Source of the DNA: Pseudolactococcus laudensis
GTDB taxonomy: Bacteria; Bacillota; Bacilli; Lactobacillales; Streptococcaceae
DNA: 64,000 bases
Direction: 5' to 3'
Assembly (NCBI RefSeq): GCF_013449735.1
Contig: NZ_JACBNY010000005.1
Coordinates: forward strand, 57,438 to 121,437
Program-made: the position numbers and the translations under genes
In this document: positions 59,424 to 64,000 of the stretch, piece by piece
Position numbering within the stretch: position 1 is the stretch's first letter
Layout: every line of letters begins with the position of its first letter
Notes under the pieces: generated by a model
What the model was told of the DNA's origin: nothing
Database searches by the model: none
Seen by the model: the letters and a program-made list of their open reading frames with translations, nothing else

Positions 59424-60002
59424 TTATTTTTCTGCCTTAAATTGTAAATTTTTCAATTCTTTTTCAGCATCTTTATAGTCTTTTACTTTAGAAAAATCAA
59501 CAGGTAAAAAGACTTGCCCTAATTTACTTTTATCAGCTTTGGCTAAATCTACCGTAATCGTAACAGAATAACTCGCTTTACTTTTTTTCGTTTTAACTGC
59601 TATCCCTTTAGAAGACGGCATATTATCATAAAGCGAATCTAAATTTTTAGCCATTTCTGCTGCCTGTTCTTCTGGATTTCCAGCGCTCATCGTTTGCATC
59701 TCAGCGATGAGTTTATCTTTTTCTTCCTGAGCCATTTTGGCATCAGCCTCAATTTCCTTAATCGCTTTTTGCGTTTCTTCGGCAGATACTACGCCCATTG
59801 TTAATGGTGTCGTTGACTCATAGACCACCTCACTGATTTTTTCACCCTTGTGGGTGATTTTTATTGTTGATTCACCCAAATTTTCGCCCTGTAACTCAGG
59901 AATATCCTGCTTAAATACCGTCGTTTCTTCCTTTGCGCCACCACATGCACCTAGTAGCAAAGTTACACCCAAAGCAAGCGTTAATGTTGTTAGTTTTTTC
60001 AT
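59424..60002 (-). CDS. DUF1307/YehR-like lipoprotein
   Basis: 192 residues with a lipoprotein signal (lipobox LGAC, Cys about 20) and a mature part rich in Lys/Glu (TIKITHKGEKISEVVYESTTPL). It resembles the YehR/DUF1307 group, function unknown. A helical charged segment lies at about 80-120. It sits in the bacteriocin locus and could contribute to self-protection, but this is only positional. AGGAG before the ATG. Confidence 0.7.
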   Translation of the reverse strand: MKKLTTLTLALGVTLLLGACGGAKEETTVFKQDIPELQGENLGESTIKITHKGEKISEVVYESTTPLTMGVVSAEETQKAIKEIEADAKMAQEEKDKLIAEMQTMSAGNPEEQAAEMAKNLDSLYDNMPSSKGIAVKTKKSKASYSVTITVDLAKADKSKLGQVFLPVDFSKVKDYKDAEKELKNLQFKAEK

Positions 60003-60134
60003 GAAAATTCTCCTATTTTTTATTTAACTTTTAAATTCCAAAGTCTGAGAAAAGATATTGATAGACTGAACTACTAATTTCTTTTCTCAAACTTCGGAAA
60101 AAATTTCTCCCGAAGCTCGATTTGCGTTATTTTA

Positions 60135-60410
60135 TTATCTATAACGATACTCTGTCCAGTTCACCGTCCAAGTCAAGTTTACACTTTTACGACCTGAGTA
60201 TGGATCAACCTCATCATATCTTTGTTTTTGTGTCACACTTCTTGCATCAACATGCCAACGTCCAACAAAATCAACCCCTACATCCCAAACATATTTCCAT
60301 GAGCCATAGGTTGTGCTGATAATACGGAAATTTGTTTTATAGCCACCTTCAAGATACTGCATTTCTTCGTCAGTCATTTCAACATAATTAACGGGCATTT
60401 TCATTATCAT
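60135..60410 (-). CDS. Double-glycine leader peptide, putative bacteriocin 1
   Basis: 91 residues. The leader MPVNYVEMTDEEMQYLEGG ends in Gly-Gly, the C39 peptidase site; the same leader begins the peptide at 61204. The predicted core (about 68 residues, from YKTNF) is rich in aromatic and basic residues (Trp, Tyr, Arg) and lacks Cys and a GxxxG-rich helix, unlike common class II bacteriocins. AAGAAGG lies 6 nt before the ATG at 60410. No similarity that I can name. Confidence 0.75.
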   Translation of the reverse strand: MIMKMPVNYVEMTDEEMQYLEGGYKTNFRIISTTYGSWKYVWDVGVDFVGRWHVDARSVTQKQRYDEVDPYSGRKSVNLTWTVNWTEYRYR

Positions 60411-60495
60411 TTCCTACCTTCTTTTAAGATACTATCCTAAATCCAAAATGATACTCTTTTAACAATTAGTTTCTATATTCAAAAACAGATGTCTT

Positions 60496-60870
60496 TCAAT
60501 AACTTAGTTCAATGCTTCTATATAATGCAAATCTATATAGAAGTAAACATGGTATTAGAGAAAACATCATATTCTCACTAAAATTAGATGTTAAGCCATT
60601 CAAAATACCATTATTGAATTGATCCGTACAAAAATACGCCTCTACAATTAACAGTAACTCTATAAAATTTCCTACTCCTTTGAATTCTATTTTCCAGATA
60701 TCAACATTAAACATTTTTTTCATATTTTTATATATTATCCCTTTTCTTACCAATAAATAAGAGTATAATAAACTAAAAATTGAAAAAGAATACTCAAAAC
60801 TTGGATTATTCAATCTGTATAGAAAATTTATAGTACTGATTACTATAACAATATAGCTATATTTTTTCAT
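60496..60870 (-). CDS. Four-helix membrane protein, candidate bacteriocin immunity protein
   Basis: 124 residues, very AT-rich codons, about four hydrophobic segments. It begins 4 nt after the stop of putative bacteriocin 2 (TAATGTCATG) with no Shine-Dalgarno of its own, implying translational coupling. Position and size match immunity proteins of class II bacteriocins; no sequence family recognised. Confidence 0.6.
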   Translation of the reverse strand: MKKYSYIVIVISTINFLYRLNNPSFEYSFSIFSLLYSYLLVRKGIIYKNMKKMFNVDIWKIEFKGVGNFIELLLIVEAYFCTDQFNNGILNGLTSNFSENMMFSLIPCLLLYRFALYRSIELSY

Positions 60871-60874
60871 GACA

Positions 60875-61204
60875 TTAAATTGTTATTGAACGTGACCAGC
60901 TAACAAAAGGGATATCATAACCAACAGGAATTGATAATTTACCACTTTTAACTGCATTTGCCACAATTAAACCTGCACTACCTGTTAGAAAAGCTGCAGC
61001 AGCAGCTCCCCAAGGACCAGCTGCTGCTAATTGCCATGTTACCCCCGCCACAGCTGAAGCAGCAATTACTCCACACATGTCACCTCCTCGATTTCCAGTA
61101 GATTTGCTGACTTTAATATAAACACCTACAAATCCTCCACCCTCAACATACATCATCTCTTCATCAGTCATTTCGACATAATTCACTGGCATAACCATTT
61201 CCAT
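60875..61204 (-). CDS. Double-glycine leader peptide, putative bacteriocin 2
   Basis: 109 residues. Leader MPVNYVEMTDEEMMYVEGG with a C39-type GG site, then a core of about 86 residues with a long Ala/Gly-rich hydrophobic stretch (CGVIAASAVAGVTWQLAAAG; FLTGSAGLIVANAV), one Cys, and a polar tail. This is more like class II membrane-active bacteriocins than peptide 1. AGGA lies 8 nt before the ATG. Downstream candidate immunity gene is coupled. Confidence 0.78.
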   Translation of the reverse strand: MEMVMPVNYVEMTDEEMMYVEGGGFVGVYIKVSKSTGNRGGDMCGVIAASAVAGVTWQLAAAGPWGAAAAAFLTGSAGLIVANAVKSGKLSIPVGYDIPFVSWSRSITI

Positions 61205-61321
61205 AGTCGTTTCCTACTTTCTAAATTTATTTTTTGACACACGCAACTTCTCAACTTGCGGTCTTAAAGTTACTTTCATTACTTTTCGCGTCGGGTGAAT
61301 GACCTAACCCAATTTTTCAAA

Positions 61322-63541
61322 TTAATAACTAATTTCTTCCTGTTCAATAGCTTCAGTTCGATTTGTTTTGACAATTCTACCACCATACTGCAAGGTAATC
61401 ATTTCAGCGTACTTACCATTTAAGGCTACCAGTTCATCATGACTACCTTGTTCAATAATCGCACCATTTGCCATGAAAACAATCAAATCGCAGTTAATAA
61501 TCGTCGATAGCCTATGGGCTATTATGATTGTCGTTGCACCATTTGTTGCCTGTAACATGGCTTTCTGGATATACCGTTCACTAAACGAATCCAGATTACT
61601 GGTTGATTCATCAAAGATACACAGGTCTCTTTCTTTGAGAAAAGCTCTAGCTATGGCGATTTGTTGTCGCTCGCCACCTGAAAAATTTGAGCCGTTTTCT
61701 TCGATAAAAGCATAATAACGATTGGGCAACTTTTGAATAAAGTCGTGACAACCTGCTAATTTGGCAGCCTTTATTACTTGTTCATAAGTTGCACTTTCAT
61801 TACCAAGTTTAATGTTCTCCATTATCGTCCCTGTAAACAGTTCGATATTTTGTGGGACATAGCCGATTGATTGTCTAAGGTATTTGACCTCAATATCTTC
61901 GATGTCATAGTCATTAATCGTGAGTTTACCACTATCCGCATTTTGAAATTTCAATAGAAGTTTTGCAAGCGTTGATTTTCCCGCACCACTTTCACCAACG
62001 ATTGCGACACGCTGTCCTTGTTTAATTTTAAGGTTAAATTCTTTGATAATAGGCGGACGGCTACCATAGCGAAATGTCAAATCTTTAAATGTAATATTTC
62101 CTTTAAGACCAACATCAGCTAATAATTCCCTATCTTTCGTTTCCTCAGTTTCCAAGTCCATGAGTTCAGACAAGCGAGTCATAGAAATTTGCGCTTCTTG
62201 ATAGGTCAGCTGTAACGAAACAAGATTTTGTATCGGATCCGTAAAATATCCAGAAAGCGTCTGAAAAACGATAAAATCACCAAGTGTTAATTTTCCGTCT
62301 ATAATGGCAATCGCCCCAATACCAATCATGAAAACCCCACTCAAAGTTTGTACAAGTGATGATAGCGAACCTTGCAAATTACTGAGTTTGCCTTCCTCAT
62401 ACCCCAATTTGAGGACTTTAACAAATTTATTTTCTAGTCGCTCAATCTGTACTGCTTCATGAGCTGATGCCTTAACGGTTTCTATATTCTGTATAGACTC
62501 AATCAACTGCGAGTTCATCATGGCGCCCGCCTCCATTTGTTCGTAGTTAATGCGTTTATAGCTTTTCTTGAACAAATAAATCAGAGCAACATTGACCAAA
62601 ACAACGATTAGCACAAGGAAAAATAAAGTGAGGTTGATTTTGATAAGGGCGATTCCTGTAAAGACTGCCAGACCTAAATCAAGCACTAAGGACACTGAAA
62701 CTTGAGAGAATATATCCTTTATCGTCATCGCATCTTGGAAACGTGTTAAAATATCCCCAACTCTTCTTGTCGCAAAAAACTGATAAGGCAAGCGCAAGAC
62801 ATGGTTATAATAACCCAGAAGGACTGGAATATCAATCTTTCTAGATAAAAATAATAAGACGTGAGCCCTGAAAAAACCGAGAAAAATTTGAATTAGCCCA
62901 ACCATTCCGAAAACGACAAAATAGACATAAAGCGTTTTCTTTAACTGGAAGGGAATGATTTCATCAAAGACAACTTTTGAAAATAGACTAGATAAAATCC
63001 CTAAAAGCGTTAGTGCAAAAGAAGATAGAATGACTGTCAGCAACATCTTCTTATGTCGGAGCATGACCATTTTAAAAAGTTGCCACATGGTTGTTTTAGC
63101 GAGGTAGTTAGTTTCAAACTCACTTTTGGGTAAGAGCAAAACGAGAACACCTGTAAACTGCTTTGTCATCTCCTCTTTGGTCAGCTCAATTGCACCACGA
63201 GCGGGGTCAGAAATCCAGAATTTGCCGTTTTTGATTTTGTTTATGACAATAAAATGGTTTAAGCCAGTATCTGTTATCACGTGCGCAATCGCTGGTAAAG
63301 TATAGCCACCATCAATATCATCAATCTGAATTTTCAGTGCTTTAGCTTCAAATCCTAATTTTTCCGCACCTGATACGATACCTTGAACACTTGTTCCATA
63401 AGCATCTGTACCGATAATTTCACGGATTTTCATAATTGTCAGCTCTTTTTTATAGAAGCGACAAATTGTTGAAAGTGCCGCGGCAGCACAGTCTGCCTCA
63501 TCATGTTGTAAGACAACTGGATATTTCTTAAAACTTAACAT
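61322..63541 (-). CDS. Peptidase-containing bacteriocin ABC exporter (C39, LcnC/LagD type)
   Basis: 739 residues. N-terminal C39 peptidase with catalytic Cys in QHDEADCAAAAL and His/Asp in NHFIVINKI and WISDPARG; six membrane helices (about 165-450); NBD with GESGAGKST, FSGGERQQ and CIFDESTSNLD. It cleaves double-glycine leaders and exports the cores, so the two peptides encoded downstream are its likely substrates. GAAGGTGAT precedes the ATG. Confidence 0.93.
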   Translation of the reverse strand: MLSFKKYPVVLQHDEADCAAAALSTICRFYKKELTIMKIREIIGTDAYGTSVQGIVSGAEKLGFEAKALKIQIDDIDGGYTLPAIAHVITDTGLNHFIVINKIKNGKFWISDPARGAIELTKEEMTKQFTGVLVLLLPKSEFETNYLAKTTMWQLFKMVMLRHKKMLLTVILSSFALTLLGILSSLFSKVVFDEIIPFQLKKTLYVYFVVFGMVGLIQIFLGFFRAHVLLFLSRKIDIPVLLGYYNHVLRLPYQFFATRRVGDILTRFQDAMTIKDIFSQVSVSLVLDLGLAVFTGIALIKINLTLFFLVLIVVLVNVALIYLFKKSYKRINYEQMEAGAMMNSQLIESIQNIETVKASAHEAVQIERLENKFVKVLKLGYEEGKLSNLQGSLSSLVQTLSGVFMIGIGAIAIIDGKLTLGDFIVFQTLSGYFTDPIQNLVSLQLTYQEAQISMTRLSELMDLETEETKDRELLADVGLKGNITFKDLTFRYGSRPPIIKEFNLKIKQGQRVAIVGESGAGKSTLAKLLLKFQNADSGKLTINDYDIEDIEVKYLRQSIGYVPQNIELFTGTIMENIKLGNESATYEQVIKAAKLAGCHDFIQKLPNRYYAFIEENGSNFSGGERQQIAIARAFLKERDLCIFDESTSNLDSFSERYIQKAMLQATNGATTIIIAHRLSTIINCDLIVFMANGAIIEQGSHDELVALNGKYAEMITLQYGGRIVKTNRTEAIEQEEISY

Positions 63542-63629
63542 ATCACCTTCTTTATCAATAACTCCCCTTATGTATCCGCTTACTTTTTCGCGTTCAAAAT
63601 TTTAATACTTGCCTCAAAATATAATCAAT

Positions 63630-63719
63630 TTACCATTCAATAATCAAATAAAAAGGTACAAACGTTATGACTACAACTGCTAGTAAATTTAGCAAAGTCA
63701 AAATCTCTTTTTTCTTCAT
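63630..63719 (-). CDS. 29-residue hydrophobic peptide upstream of the exporter
   Basis: ATG at 63719 with GGAGAG 7 nt upstream; TAA at 63630. A basic start (MKKKE) then one hydrophobic helix through to a short end (IIEW). It lies between the IS3 end and the exporter gene. Unrecognised; too short for family calls, but the ribosome-binding site is better than that of several real genes here. Confidence 0.5.
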   Translation of the reverse strand: MKKKEILTLLNLLAVVVITFVPFYLIIEW

Positions 63720-63912
63720 AAATTCTCTCCATTCTTTGATTAATTATCGAATATTGTTGTCTTTCCGTGGTTAGAGAATAATATCTGATAATTTACAAAA
63801 CTTAATCTTTTTTATATAGTTTTATTGTATAATAATATAATAGATACGTGTTTAAAATTGACGTTAAGTCAATTTTTTAGAGTAACAAACGTAGAATTTT
63901 AATCTATTTATT
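63720..63912 (-). promoter_or_regulatory. Promoter region of the bacteriocin exporter and IS end
   Basis: Very AT-rich. On the minus strand a TATACAAT-type -10 near 63820 could drive the 29-residue peptide and exporter. AAAATTGAC/GTCAATTTT (about 63853-63880) forms a hairpin near the IS3 terminus. No ORF otherwise. Confidence 0.4.
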
Positions 63913-64000
63913 TTAAGCACTTACCTTTTCAAATTGATTAGGTGTAAGATACCCTAAACTTTGATGGATTCGTTTTGAATTATAAAAGGCTTCGATGTAC
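63913..64000 (-). mobile_element. IS3-family transposase (orfB) 3' end, cut by the window edge
   Basis: 28 codons up to the stop read YIEAFYNSKRIHQSLGYLTP then NQFEKVSA, the standard C-terminus of IS3-family DDE transposases. The rest lies beyond the window. The adjacent DNA (63850-63912) should hold the IS terminal repeat. It borders the bacteriocin locus, consistent with acquisition or rearrangement there. Confidence 0.85.

Overview
The window looks like a chromosomal segment of a low-GC lactic acid bacterium of the Streptococcaceae, most probably a Lactococcus (Pseudolactococcus)-type organism. This rests on gene content and neighbourhoods: typA beside a DUF3165 gene, rnc-smc-Cof-ftsY, yqgQ-glcK-rhodanese, a gyrB/HAD/rodA cluster, copYZA, lctO with an NDH-2 fusion, a competence prepilin peptidase, an Lsa-like ABC-F gene and a lactococcal-style class II bacteriocin locus. 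The genus is an inference. No rRNA, tRNA or CRISPR array was seen.

Layout. 1-6.9 kb: typA, two tandem phosphodiester-glycosidase-like exoproteins, an LCP protein, and yqgQ-glcK-rhodanese under a cre-like palindrome. 7-24.8 kb: dps, prepilin peptidase, dinB, gyrB, CoA-disulfide reductase/rhodanese fusion, HAD and EamA genes, an ABC-F gene with a leader-peptide/hairpin leader, a 228-bp MITE-like element, an orphan PTS IIB, rodA, copYZA, thiN and an NDH-2/DoxX fusion. 25-35.6 kb: lactate oxidase, recQ, a HesB-like gene, a transposase remnant, a GtrB-like glycosyltransferase, a DUF6056-like membrane protein that appears frameshifted, and leuS. 35.6-47.5 kb: PucR/CdaR-type HTH protein, prs, ftsY-Cof-smc-rnc, an HD/GNAT pair and metG. 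47.5-58.7 kb: a frameshifted LPXTG adhesin, exoA, serCA with an ArsC-like gene, two paralogous amino-acid-binding lipoproteins, uvrB and def. 58.8-64 kb: a bacteriocin locus with a C39 exporter, two double-glycine peptides sharing one leader, a candidate immunity protein, a lipoprotein and a broken HlyD-type accessory gene, flanked by the end of an IS3-family element.

Two patterns go beyond the gene list. First, about ten transcription-unit starts have a -10 hexamer (usually extended, TGnTATAAT or TGnTAAAAT) ending 5-8 nt before the ATG. This predicts leaderless mRNAs, which would be unusual at this density in a firmicute. All four DNA-repair/lesion-bypass genes present (dinB, recQ, exoA, uvrB) belong to this set. 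Second, a composite intergenic repeat occurs at 26.27-26.51 kb and, inverted, at 50.93-51.18 kb. It consists of a 15-16 bp hairpin with a compensatory base-pair change followed by 61-bp tandem units with a conserved block and a variable segment of about 14 nt. Neither pattern matches an element I can name.

All calls come from reading the sequence and the translations. No database search was run, so family names are recognition-based and start codons were chosen from visible ribosome-binding sites, promoter positions and family length.
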